From Gracilariopsis chorda (Eukaryota; Rhodophyta; Florideophyceae; Gracilariales; Gracilariaceae), in assembly GCA_003194525.1 (NCBI GenBank), contig NBIV01000163.1, positions 150,986 to 214,985 on the forward strand: a DNA stretch of 64,000 bases, written 5' to 3'. Below, piece after piece: positions 20,225 through 32,853 of the stretch; the stretch's first letter is position 1, and every line of letters starts with the position of its first letter. The notes beneath the pieces were generated by a model that was given only the letters and a program-made list of their open reading frames with translations, did no database searches and was not told where the DNA came from. Both the position numbers and the translations under genes were made by a program.

Positions 20225-23200
20225 TCACCAGATTTCCAGTCGTAGACCTCCTTTTCTCAACACAACCAGCCCAGTCTGCATCAAAATATGCTCCCAAATA
20301 TGCCATATTGATATAGTGATAGCGGGTAAGAACAAACTAGAACCCGCCGTACCCTCCAAGTACGGTAGTACTCTCTTTCCAAGTCCCAAGTGCCTTATGC
20401 ACGGATCGTGGACTTCTCTCACGAGCATAGAAGCTGCGAGCATCACGTCCAGTTTCACAGACACAGAAAGATACATTAGATGTCCTATCATTCTTTGGTA
20501 GCGACTTTGAAGCACAGGGGTCAGGACCGCTTTGTCTTTACTGCAACACCCCAGATCGCACCGTGCTAGTAATGGCGTTCGGGTAATGTTGGGGTTCAAA
20601 AGCCTATACTCATTCAAGATGTTTTCCAGTTACCTAGTTTGTTGAACCATAATGCCATTCCTATCAAGTTCAATATCTAGTCCAATGAAGGACTTCGTTT
20701 CAAAGAGGAGCCTGACCTAAAAAAGCTTCTGCATTTCCTTCTTGAAGTCTTTGAGGAGATAATACGAGTTCGACAACATCAAATTTTCATCGAAAACGAC
20801 GCCTAAGTTCAAAATGACACCTTCAGACTTTCAAGGGTAAAGGCGGCTGTCTGTGCTTGGTTTTGTAAAGACATGGCGCAGTTATTTGTCGTATAACAGT
20901 AATCCCCAAATTTTTTCGGCTGGCCTTGCTCTGTAAATTGACTTCTCCAAGAGAAAACCTTTCCTGGAACGTACGAAGAGCGTGAAGCGTTTGTTCGCTG
21001 TTCCAGGATTAGAGGTTCTTCTAGATAACCGTATGGGTATGCGTTACTTATATCCATCGTTTCCAGTATGAGATCTTGGGCGGCTGCTTTTATAATTGCA
21101 AGTAGAACAGTTTCCAAGCGAGCCACCGGTGCATACAGATTGTCAGGATCGAAGTCTAAGTACGGTCGTTGCATGTGACCTCGTACAACACATCGTGCCT
21201 TCAGCAGGATCCTTTGTGGAGCTGAGCTTAATTATTTGGCTAGGAAGGTCCACAAAAATTGTAATGGCCTCATTTCAGGCCTTATATCCACCAATATCCA
21301 AGTTTTAGTTTGCATGAGCGCGTTATACTCCCTGTCGATTGCCTCTGCACATCCACGCATAAATCTGGCTTTCTCAAAGTTTTTTGGGACTTTGCCAAGA
21401 TCCCTGAGATCTTTGAAGCGCGAGTGGGCGACCATACAGTGAGACTGAGCAGCGTCGAGGTGTTCCTTGTCTTCTTTATTAGTTTTCCTCTCGGCATAGT
21501 TTCTTTGCAGAGAGGAGAATTCCATTAGGTAATCAATGGATGGGAGTTGTTCCCTAGCCACTTTGACGTCTAGTTCCCGATAATTAATAACTTTCCGCAT
21601 GGACGGTATGTAGATCATTTTTAGAGTTCGTAGGCTGTGCATGCCGACGAAATGTCCGGGTACTGCTTGGGGTAACAACTTTTTGTTTGGTGCGGTTTTG
21701 GGTCTGTATATAAGAACGTGACCTTTCTGTCCGAACTTCAATAAGTTCGAGAAGTCAGGCTTTTGCCCAAACCTGAGAGTAAACGGTATTCTCATTCCTC
21801 CTCGGGAGCTAGGCAGCCGCTTGCGCAAGTAGTTCGCGTGAGAGATGGCTTCCTCCCATAGTTCGGGTGGGAACTGAGAGGCCTGCAGGAGTGTTCGTGC
21901 CGTTCTCCAAAAGTCCTGAATGATCTTCTAGGCAGCCCCATTTGATTGATGTGCGTATGAAGGAGTATTGTAGGAGAATGACCATTGGGCAGGTGCAGTG
22001 GTGAAGTAACCATGGGGCTGGGCTGGCAGAGGTCAGAGCATTGCTGGCCGAAATATTCCATGTGGCCAAGCTGGGTGCCTATGCAGGAGATACGAGGGGA
22101 CAGTGCGAGTGCCAAGGCACTAGGTTTTATTATGTAGCTAATTTTATGTAATTTGTTAGGATAGTGTCCGGAGGTCAGAGCGCATCGCCAGCCATATACG
22201 TTGGATCGAGTGCCGCCGATCTCTGAAGTGTAAAGACAAGCATTCTCACCGTCTTCTTGCCGCCATATGCAGCCAGTAGGACTCCAAAGGCCTCCAAGCC
22301 ATCGCTACCATTCTCCAGACCTGTAGGGACTTGAGGTAGCGCCCGCCCATTGCGCCTCGCTGCCAGTTGGTGCCCGCGTCACTATTAGACCCAGTGGATT
22401 GTCACCCCAGTGGCTGGCTCTCTGCCGCTACTACCCTCCAGTACACTACTACCCCAGCTGGCCAAAAGAGGTAGTATTCTACTACAAGTATATTCGACAA
22501 TCATTCCATTTTCCGTTGCAAGCGTGAGGAAGACATCCGAACGGTTTTAACCCGCTCCATCAAGGCGAACGCGGTAAACACGGTTACGGAGTACTTTTTC
22601 TGGGAGAGCCTTGTAAAACCTCACTGCTTGAAAGAATTGGGACTTCTGATCCAGGAAGTAAACGGAGCACACTCGTGTATTATTGTCCAAGAGAACCTGG
22701 ATGTATCGGGAGCCTTGTAATGAAGGTGGATTGATGGGACCTGTGAGAATCGTGTGAGTCAGTTCCAGAGGTGTGGAGGCAGTAGACGCAGATTTTTGAA
22801 GAGGTGCGCGTCTCAAACCAGCTTCAATGCACGGAGAGCAGTAAATATTATTGACTTCAGTCAAGGAGAGCTGAGGGAGACCTTCGCATAGTTCAAGGCA
22901 TGACAGCAGTCTCTCCTTTCCTGGATGTCCGAGTTTATCGTGCCAGTCTTTGACCGCTTGTCCTGGGGACGGCAGTACAATTTTTGCACGTAGTGGAGAA
23001 ACGGGATTTGGTAACGGATGTATTCCGTCCCTCGCTGAGGTCTGGTAAAGTTCCGCATTAGAAGTGAGTGTGGTGCAATGCCCCAAAGGGGAAAAACACC
23101 GAAAGACGTTCGGGATCTTCCTCTCACGAGGAGAACCCAGTTGGGTAGAGCCCTCCCAGAGGTGTCAAGGCGAAGCCAGTTTGTAAGACCAGGGGCACCT

Positions 23201-25198
23201 GTCGCGACTCGCGCAGGGAGGTGAAGGCGAAGAATCGGTATCCGCGTGAGCGGGGTGTGATCCTCAGTAGAGGTATGTTTCCACGTAAGTGGGGGTGTGT
23301 GAGCGGATGCGCACACGAGGGCCGCGGATAGCGGGAGGTGCTACCCTAAAAAGGGGAAAAACGAAGGGCGAAGAGGAGAAAAAGAGGGCGAAGTGAGTCG
23401 CGAGAGCGACGGGGACGAACGGCGATGCCGGTAACAATATCCCTATACAGGGGGAAACACCAATGCAATTGGAACAATTATACTCCCAGTGATGAGTCCC
23501 TTTAGATGTGCAAGGGGGTTAGATGTCCCGTGGTTTACGGCGTTTCCCTCCAAGGAGGAGTAGAGTACGCGCGCAAGCGGTAACAACTAGAGCCAATTCC
23601 CCAGGTTGGGGTCCCTTGTTGGGGATGTTTTACTGGTGCGACGGCAGTGCGCCGTCGCACTAAGTACTAGCTTCCCAGAAATGGGTGTGAAAATAATAAA
23701 TAATATTAACTAAAGTACTCCACATTTCGTGGCAACATCCACTACTGTGGCCAACCGCCAATTGACCCAAAACCGTGTCCCACGTGTCCATACCCACCAT
23801 TGTGGGGCGTAGTTCATATAAACACTACACAACCGATAATATCGGGAAAACGATCAAGTACCAAGAATCCCTCCTTCAGGGCATTGCACTACAGTGAGGT
23901 CTTTCAATGTGAATCATGTGAAGTCCTTTCGTGTCTCGAATGGAATGTTCACATGGCCAGAGAGAACTGAGAGCTATACCAGGTTCGAGTCAGACGAGGG
24001 GTGCAATTTGCCAGAAGAGTTATTCCGTCACCTCAAGGTAGATGGATAGTTCTGTAGACGTTCCCTATCACAAATTCTTACGGTTTGGTTCCGTGTCGGG
24101 TGGTAGTCCCAAAGTAGGGATCTGTCGTTCACAAAAACGTGTGTCGCTCCACAATCTAACCATGTCCGAGTGTCAAGAGTAAAGTAGGATGTTGCTTGTA
24201 AAATGGCGATGAAGCCACACGGTTCCCGATCGTAATCTTTGTTGTTCCGGTTATTTTGCTGAGGGTCTTTGCGGATGTTCTGGTAATTGGAACCATGTTG
24301 TGCTTCCCAGCTACTGTTGTTAGAATCATTCTGGTTGTTTTGATGCCGATTTCGTCCATCACCATTTCTGGAGTCCCCGTTCGATTAGTTGTTGTTGGAC
24401 TTTCACTTCGACCAATACTCGGCACGGGTATATCCAAGTTTTCCGCAGTTCTAACACTCAACGCTTTCATTCTTACGTGAGCGCTGATTCTCTGAGACAG
24501 ATTTACGTACCGATGTGTATTAGTGCGACTGGTCCTTTTCACCGTCCGTATTTTTCTCTTTTTTGCGGAAGCAGAGGTGCCATGGTTTCTCCTGTCTATC
24601 TCTGAACGGATAAGAGAAACTACTTGATCGTACTCCAAGTTTTTCGCCTCTGCGAGAAGAGTGATTGCCATAAGTGAGTCGGGCAAGGTTTCCAGTAAGG
24701 TAGTAGTACGTTTACGATCGGTCAGTGGACCCCCTAGACGTGTAGGCTCTATTAACGTAGTTTTGAGCTCAATTAGAGTGTGTTGCATGTCTTCGCCTTC
24801 CTCTAACAAAAACGTACTAAGCTTCTGCCTAAACTCATTTTGGACTGGATTTTGTCCTTTCTATACTTTGCTTCACGTTTCTTCCATACCTCAAGAGCAG
24901 AAAATTAATTCCGCTCTAACAGTTCAGAGACAGCCACAACTGGTTGAGTCTTTAGCTTTTGCACAAATGCAGATCTGGTTTTGGGGTCTGCGTCCTCCCG
25001 ACGACGACGTTCTTGTCCGGGTTTAGGGCGCGGTTTCGTCAGGATAAAACCGAAATGTAGAGAATGCGTTAGATCTCTTACAAATATTCGCCAAATGTAG
25101 TGGTCAGCACTTCTTTTTAGTTGGGGGATACGCTTAGAGTCTTTTTTCTGTCGGCATCTATCTAGGAGTATGCTCAACTCGAGATGGAAAAGCTCCAA
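20225..25198 (-). pseudogene. Decayed Copia gag-pol
   Basis: Fragments occur in the proper order on the minus strand and match the Copia polyprotein at 2967-6953. Gag N-terminus, 24905-25198 (RSADHYIWRIFVRDLTHS, QPVVAVSELLER); gag middle, 24156-24809 (DSLMAITLLAEAKN); GAG-pre-integrase and integrase start, 22547-23086 (WHDKLGHPGKERLL, LTHTILTGPI, RVRLDGAG), resuming near 22000 with YAHQSNGAA; integrase C-terminus, 21232-21828; reverse transcriptase, 20809-21174 (LETMDISNAYPYG); and the RNase H-proximal part, 20225-20617. No functional product can be made. The sequence places this element and the 2967-6953 copy in the same lineage. Confidence 0.9.
23069..23893 (-). repeat. Solo LTR of the Gypsy family inserted in the old Copia element (TSD GTGAG)
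   Basis: An 825-bp LTR, closely similar to 2037-2843 and in the opposite orientation, is flanked by perfect 5-bp duplications GTGAG (23064-23068 and 23894-23898). No internal Gypsy sequence is present, so the element was lost by LTR-LTR recombination after inserting into the Copia pol-gag junction. Confidence 0.95.
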
Positions 25199-25817
25199 TT
25201 AAATAGCCTTCACCAGTTGCCAAACAGATGAGGGGTTTTTCTTCAACTTCTGCACTTCGAGTGTCAGATCCTCGGCTTCGAGTGATACTCTCTCTGTGAT
25301 ACGCAATTTCTTTCCTCCTACCTGAGCCCATGCGTACCAGGGCTTTGTACTTATGTGTCTTTACGGGTGGTACAGAGAATGTAACTATTCTAAAGGTATG
25401 TGTCCACCAGTTGTAACTCTCCGCGCCCTTCCACAACCCAAAACTATTTCAAGTAGATGTTATTATTGTTGACAAAAAAGGTTGTTGTAGTTAGAGGAGC
25501 GAACTTCGAGTCCAGTATGTCAACTTCGTTACGGAGTCACGTAGTGACGTCGCCCTTCTGCAAAATGCACCTGTATGATGAGTAGGGGACCCTCTTTTGG
25601 ACGCTATAATACCTGGAATAGACTCGGTCCAGATAGCGTTTTGCAATTGTGAATGGTTCCCAGGGCGACGGACACTCGTGGCGTGGCGCTTACGAAGAGG
25701 CGGAACGGAGTCAAAACGTTGAGTGGAGGCGCGGTAATGCGCGGGAGATGGGTAGGGAGGCCGAGATGTCGCCAAGTTGGAGGGCGGTCGGAGGGGTCGG
25801 GAAGGCAATTGCTACCA

Positions 25818-25959
25818 TGAAGAGATCTGCGGCTTTCTTCCCTCTTCCGGGGAGTCGAGGCTGGCGGAACCGCAGGCCGCGCTCTTACAGTGCACAATAA
25901 AGAGTAGCGGTGGACAGCACCGCGCGTGCCAACGTATGGCTCAAGTTGCGTCATTCACA
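25818..25959 (-). repeat. 5' LTR of the old Copia element
   Basis: Partner of 19401-19543. On the minus strand its CA end is followed at once by the primer-binding site TGGTAGCAATTGCC. Confidence 0.88.
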
Positions 25960-25964
25960 TACAG

Positions 25965-28900
25965 CATCTTATCCTTCGACAGAGCCAATCCTCTTAGAAC
26001 TATTTAAATTTCCAACAAATTATATCCAAACTGCGGATTTGGCACTTTCATGCACGTTCATCCGCACCATGTGCTTCGTTCGATCCGCCGAATCTATCAC
26101 TGATCGTACGATACGAGTCGTATCATATCGTTTAAAAGGATAAAGGGCTAACCCTTGGTACCCATTACCCCCAGTGCCCACGTTCTTCAACAGTGATCCA
26201 CGGCAGATAGGCACTATAGAATCTACAGTGTATCGTAGACACCACGCTGTAAGATTTCCAGCATATCCATCGCTCTCCTTGGTGGCCGGACTGTCTCCAC
26301 TCACATTCCGAATTCGAGACCATCCCAGCGGAGTCCAAAGTTTTCCCATCCCCGTTCACAAGTGCTACAACCCTAGCTCTCAATGGATAGATAACCTCTT
26401 CGAAACACTTCCAACTTTCAATCGTAGGACCGTAGCAAGTGTGCAACCCTTCCCACCGCTCTCGAGTCAACTGCTCCGTGACCGTTGCACAACTACCGTC
26501 ACACAGCATGCTGCACAACGGCGTACATCCATGTAGCGCAATTGCATTCATGTTCCATCGCATGTATCCCGAAAACTACCTCACAGAACGCGTACTCTCA
26601 AAACATGTCAAACCCCGTCTTGTTCCGATTAGCTCGGGCATCTCGAAACGAACATTACCGCCAGCATGACGTCAAAAGAGAAAAATATTCTTGTCTGCAC
26701 AACAAACCGTTAACGCTAGAAGGATAAACGTACACACTCACTAACATAGTGTCAAATCTATTTCGCGGCACGTGAACGTGACGAATTGTAGATCATCACG
26801 GTTCAGCTGATGCAATGATTTCGCCCGGGGCACAGTTTTGTTTGTTATTTGGAAGAAAGGACATAACTTCGTAATTTTACGAAGGTAAATTGTTAAAGGG
26901 TTAGACAGCTAGGTAAAGGGTTACCGCTAACCCTACTCCAACGGTATCGACGGTACAAAGTCGTAGGTGCTATTGTACAACGACGTGCTTCGCAGTGGTC
27001 TCAGACCGCAAGCCACACGGGTGCAAACTCAACAAATGTGATTGGAAAAGAGTCCAGATTTTCTTTGCACGCAATCGTTCAATCTCGTTCCTCGCTTTTT
27101 CCGAAAAGTGAAGTGATCTCCGGCGAGTCGCGAAGACAAATATGACATGTGTGCAGGGCGTCTACGTGAACACCTCGTGAGCGTGGCAGGGGGTACACGT
27201 TCGTGCCATGCAGGGTAAACCCTGCTTTGGCACTCTGCCTGGCGTTTTCTTGACAGAGCCCAGGGAATTGACGCGTAGTTCTACCTTCTTCTTCTTCACG
27301 TCTCTCTTGCTCAAACCTGCATGTGTGGGCGTCTGGCCGCTGCACTTCGCAACGACAAATACCTCTGCGAGCCGCGGAAGGGCACTTTGCGTTTCACCTC
27401 ACGACGAACTTTCACATATCTCATGTGCAGCCTGTAAACCACAACCGTAGCAGCCACGTTTCCTCTACGCGCTCGCCAACAAGAAACCAGCATCATGCTG
27501 CGAAGCCATGATGGCTTCGCAGAACACTCAACGCTGACTTCTGAACTAACGCGACCATCAAAGTTGTCACTGTTTTCCTCCGCATTCTTGCGATGCTCTC
27601 TCGCTGTTGGGAACCAGCGCGCGATATCATTATGCTCAGCTTCACAGCCATGGCGGAGTACCGCATTGTAGTCGCCAGGGTTTCTTTCTCTGTTCGGAAA
27701 CGAACTGCAGGCAACGATTATAGGCTATCCCCACTGGACCCCGGCGCCAACAAACAAGTTCGCAGTGTACCCTGGAATGGGCACGTCTCAGCAAGGTGCA
27801 ATTCGCTTACCAAGTGCAAAAAAGCTGCTGCAGTGCTTCGAGTCTCGCAATCGTAGTAATAATATCTTCAGCCAGTTGACATTGTTTTCTCATCAAGACT
27901 TCCAACTCGACATACTCTGCACTGCCGTCCCTACAACGATGAGCCCTGCAACGGTCTCACGCAACGATGCCACTGCTCATCGGCCTCTGAATACGACCGC
28001 GTCCTGATGATGCACGTGCCAGCTACATATGAACGCTCGACCAGTGCTCGTCTCCAGCAGTACACGTGCTCTCCAAGCTGCAAGCTGGGAGTCGCACTGA
28101 CTCCGCCAACCGATCGCTGTAGCTCGCAATTCCTGTCATCAGCCAATTGCGGTGCTGGCGGGGCTCGCACTGGTTACTTTTAAACTCCGGCAACATTACA
28201 TCAATCTGCCTTGGCAATTACCGCTGTAGCTACACCAGTGATTTCCTCTTGTGTCAAGCAGCTTTTTTTCAACTCACGGTAGGATGCTTGCCCCACTTCA
28301 CAACACGACGTATCGCTCGACTGATGCGCAGTTTCTAACAATAGCCAGTGGCACCGAAAGTGTCGAGAATTAATCAATTGCAGTTTGGAAATGTGGTGAG
28401 CACCCAGCTAGACATTCAAAAAGGCCTGTCTGGGAAGATATGCTCTCCCACCATTTTTTTGCGCAATAGAAGCTTTCGCAAGGATATGCGATATTAGGTA
28501 TGAATGTACGGCGCGTGAAGAGCCACGTTGCATTTCGCCGGTTGCCTTTACCAATGGCTGTCGGCAATGGATCAACCATTTCGCACAGTGCTCTGTATTC
28601 CTTATCTACCGTTGGTACCGTCGTACTACCAACAGTACTTACAGCCTTTGTTCTCTATTCATTTCATACGTGTTATCTACTTGCCGAGCTCCACGCAGAA
28701 GATAGATAGGCCAAGGATAACCTCTTCACTGGATTCTCTTTGCGAGTTTGCGTCATTCAGCGTTGCACCAACGTGCCGCCAAATTCAATTGCCTTTATAG
28801 TAGATCTGCACTGCCACGGTCCTCAATGTTACTTCACCTCGAGCAACGTCACCGCAGTGCCGAAGAATAGTTGGCAGTTGTCGAACCGTTGTACTCCGCG

Positions 28901-29439
28901 CTCCAACTTCCTAGCACTGGCACTATGTTGCAAGAATGCATTCCATGCTTCGCTCAATGTACAGCAGTAGTTCGATACCAAAAACATTGTCAGCGCATGG
29001 ATATCGCTGTTTGCGCATTCGAAGTCTACCTCTGTATCCAACACGAATACCAGTGTCAAACCTCTCGTTCCGTAAGCACCTTCAGTCATATGCAGTCGCG
29101 AAAGACCGCGAGGTACAGCTACCATCGAGCTTCCAAGACTAAGCGATACAGACAGAGATACGTCGCAGCCCTCATGTTGTCTTCATATTATCGACGCAAT
29201 AAGGGACACCTGTTGGATGTCACTGTGAACTGAACTCCAATGATGTACCCAGGTAGCTCACCATTTTCATCCCCTTTACACCCGCATATGTTCCTTCTTA
29301 GCCGCACATCTATCTATCTTGTGAGTGACACGACTTCTCATTCCCCTCGACTACTATTTGTACCGATCACCCGATGCATTTAAGGCCAAGACTATCGAAA
29401 TGCATGAGATCCCTGCACATCAAACCAGCCTCTTGAACC
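25965..29439. other. 3.5-kb intergenic region without a recognised gene
   Basis: Short overlapping frames occur on both strands, none with a recognisable motif. The motif AAAGGGTTA/TAACCCTTT occurs at about 26141-26155 and twice near 26892-26932, as elsewhere in the window. The last few hundred bases precede the lipase-like gene and presumably include its promoter. Confidence 0.45.
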
Positions 29440-31041
29440 ATGGCTCGTTTCATCCTCATTCCCCACGTGGTGCGCGTAGCTCTTATTTTCCGTTTCCTGC
29501 TCAGTAGCGTTGAAGCATCCAAATGCAAACGAGTGAAAGATGCTGCGTACTACCTCGCCCTGCCTGATAACGAACTTCTTGCTGTTGCCGCTTCAAAGTC
29601 TCGTATCGGGGATTGCTATCTTCAGAAGACGTCCCCGTCAGCCTCCGCTACTTGTGATCTCTACGTCAAATCAGCATTTGTCGGAAATGATGGAGATAGA
29701 GGCTGGCCGAAGAGTCTTCAAGACACGGGAACTGGTTGCGTGCGTGCTCCAAGCCTTCGGCGACGAGTGCGATCATGCCCTTATGCCAACTCTGTTTATA
29801 ATATCTCCTCCTCAATTGCTCAGTTGTTTTGCACGGATGATGGAGATGCGAACGCAGTCTCCATGCTCAGACATGCCATTCGTAACAAGGCATGTAATAT
29901 TTCTTCCAGTTCACCTCAAGTGGAGAGCTGTAGACAAGGTACAACTGCTTGTCGATGTGATCTTCGAAGTTCCTGCCCTGCCCGTGGTCCACCAGTGATA
30001 CTTCCAACCACCTTAACACTTGATCGCATACGAAGATGTCGCACCAGTTCCTTTTTTTCCTGCGATTCTACACTCGTTCGCCCGGAATATCGTGTGTTTG
30101 ACGACAGTGGGATGAGCAAAAGCCATCAGAAGCAAGTTTATCTGACTCAAGTCAATTCCCCGCGCAAGAGCAAAACCAGAAATCTTGTGCTTGGAATCGC
30201 CGGTCAGCAATTTAGAGTTAATGCTATGATTGGTGATGTCCAAGTTGGCAGACTAGGAGACGCGAGTGGTGTTACCGGACAGAAGGAGGCGTACAGCTCT
30301 GGATTTGATAAAACTCAAGGATCGCTCAGGAAAGACATTAGCCCAGAAGGGTTGATATCTCAAATCATGAAGACGGGCTACTTCTCGCTAGAAGATACTT
30401 TCGTAGGCCTCATTTTCGATGCGCGGTTTAACTATGAGTTCCGAAAGAAGGCAAAGGACAGGAATGAGGAAGGCTACTACAAATTCATTATGAAGAAGCT
30501 GGGGAATGATGTTGGAACGATCTATCTCGCTGGGCACAGTAGAGGAGGATGCCTCGCAATGAGGTTGGCTTCCCGATTGAACGCCCGGTTCCCTAAGGCT
30601 AGAATAGTCGTGCACAACTTTGACGCGGTTTGCACGAAGCCCAGCATTATTACATCTAGCGAGTTTGGGGTAACTGCGTCTCCTATTCGATACAACCCCT
30701 TGAACAGAAAGTATTTCGTTTACATGACTAATTTGAAAGAACGGTTTGTTAACAGAGACTGCTTGTCGGTTCGGGCGTTTCTGTCTGGGGAACAACCCGT
30801 CAATATTGGAATACTGAACTCTATTTTCCGAAGGTTCCGAGCTTTTGGACATCTTGGATTCGTGTCTAGCGAAAAGACTGAGGATTACTTGTGGAACAAC
30901 AAGGGTATTACCTGGTACACGGAGTCAATGCACAACGATACTCACGGTCGAATCGACAACAACTACCATGACTTAGCTGTACAGCATTTTGTAGCATCCA
31001 TGAAGTTGCTACCATGTGCGTGTGGAACAAAATTAGAGTGA
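29440..31041 (+). CDS. Secreted alpha/beta-hydrolase, lipase-like (533 aa)
   Basis: A hydrophobic N-terminus (about residues 6-27, ending SSVEASKC) reads as a signal peptide, so the protein is probably secreted or enters the endomembrane system. The nucleophile elbow LAGHSRGG with Ser367 (codon 30538-30540) follows a predicted beta strand (GTIYLAG) and precedes a helix (CLAMRLASRL), the arrangement of class-3 lipases and related esterases. An Asp (HNFDAV, just downstream) and a C-terminal His (NNYHDLAV) could complete the triad; their assignment is inference. The N-terminal ~200 residues are cysteine-rich and not recognised. Substrate is unknown. The gene is intronless and stands alone. Confidence 0.8.
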   Translation: MARFILIPHVVRVALIFRFLLSSVEASKCKRVKDAAYYLALPDNELLAVAASKSRIGDCYLQKTSPSASATCDLYVKSAFVGNDGDRGWPKSLQDTGTGCVRAPSLRRRVRSCPYANSVYNISSSIAQLFCTDDGDANAVSMLRHAIRNKACNISSSSPQVESCRQGTTACRCDLRSSCPARGPPVILPTTLTLDRIRRCRTSSFFSCDSTLVRPEYRVFDDSGMSKSHQKQVYLTQVNSPRKSKTRNLVLGIAGQQFRVNAMIGDVQVGRLGDASGVTGQKEAYSSGFDKTQGSLRKDISPEGLISQIMKTGYFSLEDTFVGLIFDARFNYEFRKKAKDRNEEGYYKFIMKKLGNDVGTIYLAGHSRGGCLAMRLASRLNARFPKARIVVHNFDAVCTKPSIITSSEFGVTASPIRYNPLNRKYFVYMTNLKERFVNRDCLSVRAFLSGEQPVNIGILNSIFRRFRAFGHLGFVSSEKTEDYLWNNKGITWYTESMHNDTHGRIDNNYHDLAVQHFVASMKLLPCACGTKLE

Positions 31042-32853
31042 CTCATGTCCTTAGTGTCATCACTGGTACCTTGGTTGCTCTAGAACCCTCCCGTTGACCT
31101 TCGCGCCTCGAACACTTGAGTCTTCCGGAATCGCTCCCATCGAATTGCACTGGCCCCTTTTTCAACATCGTCGGCTACTTGTGTGAATAGAAACCCCAAA
31201 GCAGACTGCGCAGTGAACTGCCCAAAATCCTGCCTCATGACTTACCAACCTGTCGCCAGTAATGGTCGATAATTTTGTTAAGTATGCGAACCAAAAGATT
31301 TGAGGGCAGCTGGGACACAGACCACGTGTTCTTCGGATCCATGGTGCAGCAACGATTGGAATACCACATCTGGGTTCTGAAGAGCAGCCATTTGCTAACG
31401 CATCTCGTTAGGGCACGTGCATCTCGCCTTCACGTGGTGTGCCTGACTCCGACCCCTTTTCGCTGGGGCGGAGCGAAATGAGAACGCAGACGGATCTCCA
31501 ACGGAGGCCTAGAACGGATGTGAAAGGTTCAAAATCGGAAACGACATGAGCCACAGAAGTTCTTGGCCTCTCTGAAAAGAGAAAGCTTTTACTGAAAGCT
31601 CTCCTTCTGCTTAGTAATAGAAAGCTGTTGTCCACAATAAAGAAGAAGAAGAAGTGGCTAGATTGTGTAGATTTATGCATCACATGTACCTAATGTTTCT
31701 AAGGAAGATAGAAGCGCTGTTGAGCGTTTCGTTTTGATAGATGTCTAACTTATCGCACTGCTCGGGTGAGGATTACAGATACTTTAGAGGTCCATGGTAT
31801 TCACACTCAATTATGAGGATTTCAAGTGACGACTGAGCTAAAGGAAGTGCCCCGGCCAGGGCACCTGAGGGGCGGATACTACTGTACTTACATAGCAAGT
31901 TCCCACAAATGAGCGGCGGAGGAGACAAATTTGAGAGAAGGGAGCGGAGCGTAGCGAGTTCCCACATTTCATTCGGGACAACCCATGAACCTTGATTATC
32001 TTACGATATCGGTCGTTTGACTTCGATATCTTTTTCTTTTCATTTCTCAAGCATGCCTGCCTTGCTGTTGCTAACTTACCAGATGGGCAAAAGTGCGATA
32101 CCTCGTTATATAGAAGAACTCGTGCAGTTACGGGTCCTTTTAAGGGACGATGGGCAGCTAACAATCCTAACCCTTTACGGCATCCCCAACGGTATGCGCA
32201 AATCTCAACCTAAATAAGAGACGTAGATAATCCCAGTCTGGAGTTCCCCCAACATTCTGCGGTACCTTGCGCGGTGCAGAAAGCTAAATCATGTTCCGGA
32301 GGTAGCGGTCCGCTAACCCTTAGATGCAGTGTATCGACGAACGCGAATGCGGACTTCAGGGCACGAGAAGGGCCGATAGCTCGAAGCTGTTTACAGCGGA
32401 TGGGGTCTTTGTAAGTCCATAGTTATGGCCCATAACCTGTGGGAACGCTTAGAAAGGAGCCAATAGCTTGAAGCTGTTTACGAAGAGGCTTCGGCGGCTG
32501 TGCCGTGTGCCGGCTACGTGTGACAACAGGGCTGTTGGGTTTTTGCGATATGTTCTCTGATCCTGTTTTATTTTGGTGTATTTGCTAGCGGTCCCCTTTA
32601 GCCCTTAGTGGGTAGTCGAAGGGCCCTTTACCCTTCGTAGAGGGCGTGTTACAAATGACAATAAACTCTACTAGCCAGCAGTCGCCTTCAACAATGAAGC
32701 AGCGGCTGCGCAATAGACGGCTTCTACCTTGGCTTCTCGCGAGCTTCTCGTTGCATCCCTCACTCCATTCCCCTTCGTCCTCCAACGAAGGCAATCCTTT
32801 CGCTGTACCCACCACATCTGAGCCAGCTGTGGGCAATTGGACGCTCAGCTAAT
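31042..32853. other. 1.8-kb intergenic region with possible degenerate TRIM-like repeats
   Basis: No gene is recognised. GGCCCATAACC at 32427-32437 is the complement of a half-tRNA-Met primer site and is followed by TGTGGGAAC, resembling the 5' LTR/PBS junction of a minus-strand TRIM. An imperfect ~40-bp repeat of what follows (GCTTGAAGCTGTTTAC) lies upstream near 32357-32394 (GCTCGAAGCTGTTTAC). LTR-start-like TAGC(A/G)AGTTCCCACA occurs at 31893-31907 and 31952-31966. These are remnants at best. Confidence 0.4.

Larger units (their letters stand above)
19401..25959 (-). mobile_element. Old Ty1/Copia element with both LTRs and target duplication TACAG (6.6 kb)
   Basis: Short LTRs at 19401-19543 and 25818-25959 (143 and 142 bp, about 94% alike by eye) read TGTGAATGAC..CTCTTCA on the minus strand. 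The flanks TACAG at 19396-19400 and 25960-25964 match exactly. A conventional primer-binding site, TGGTAGCAATTGCC, follows the 5' LTR directly (25804-25817). The gag-pol between them is riddled with stops and frameshifts and is interrupted by a Gypsy solo LTR (23069-23893) and by about 500 bp of unrelated sequence (about 22020-22545). Confidence 0.9.

Noticed and set aside
25649-25900. 83-codon frame with MKRSAAFFPLPGSRGW shared with 19400-19636
   Set aside because: The shared part coincides exactly with the 143-bp LTRs of the old Copia element.
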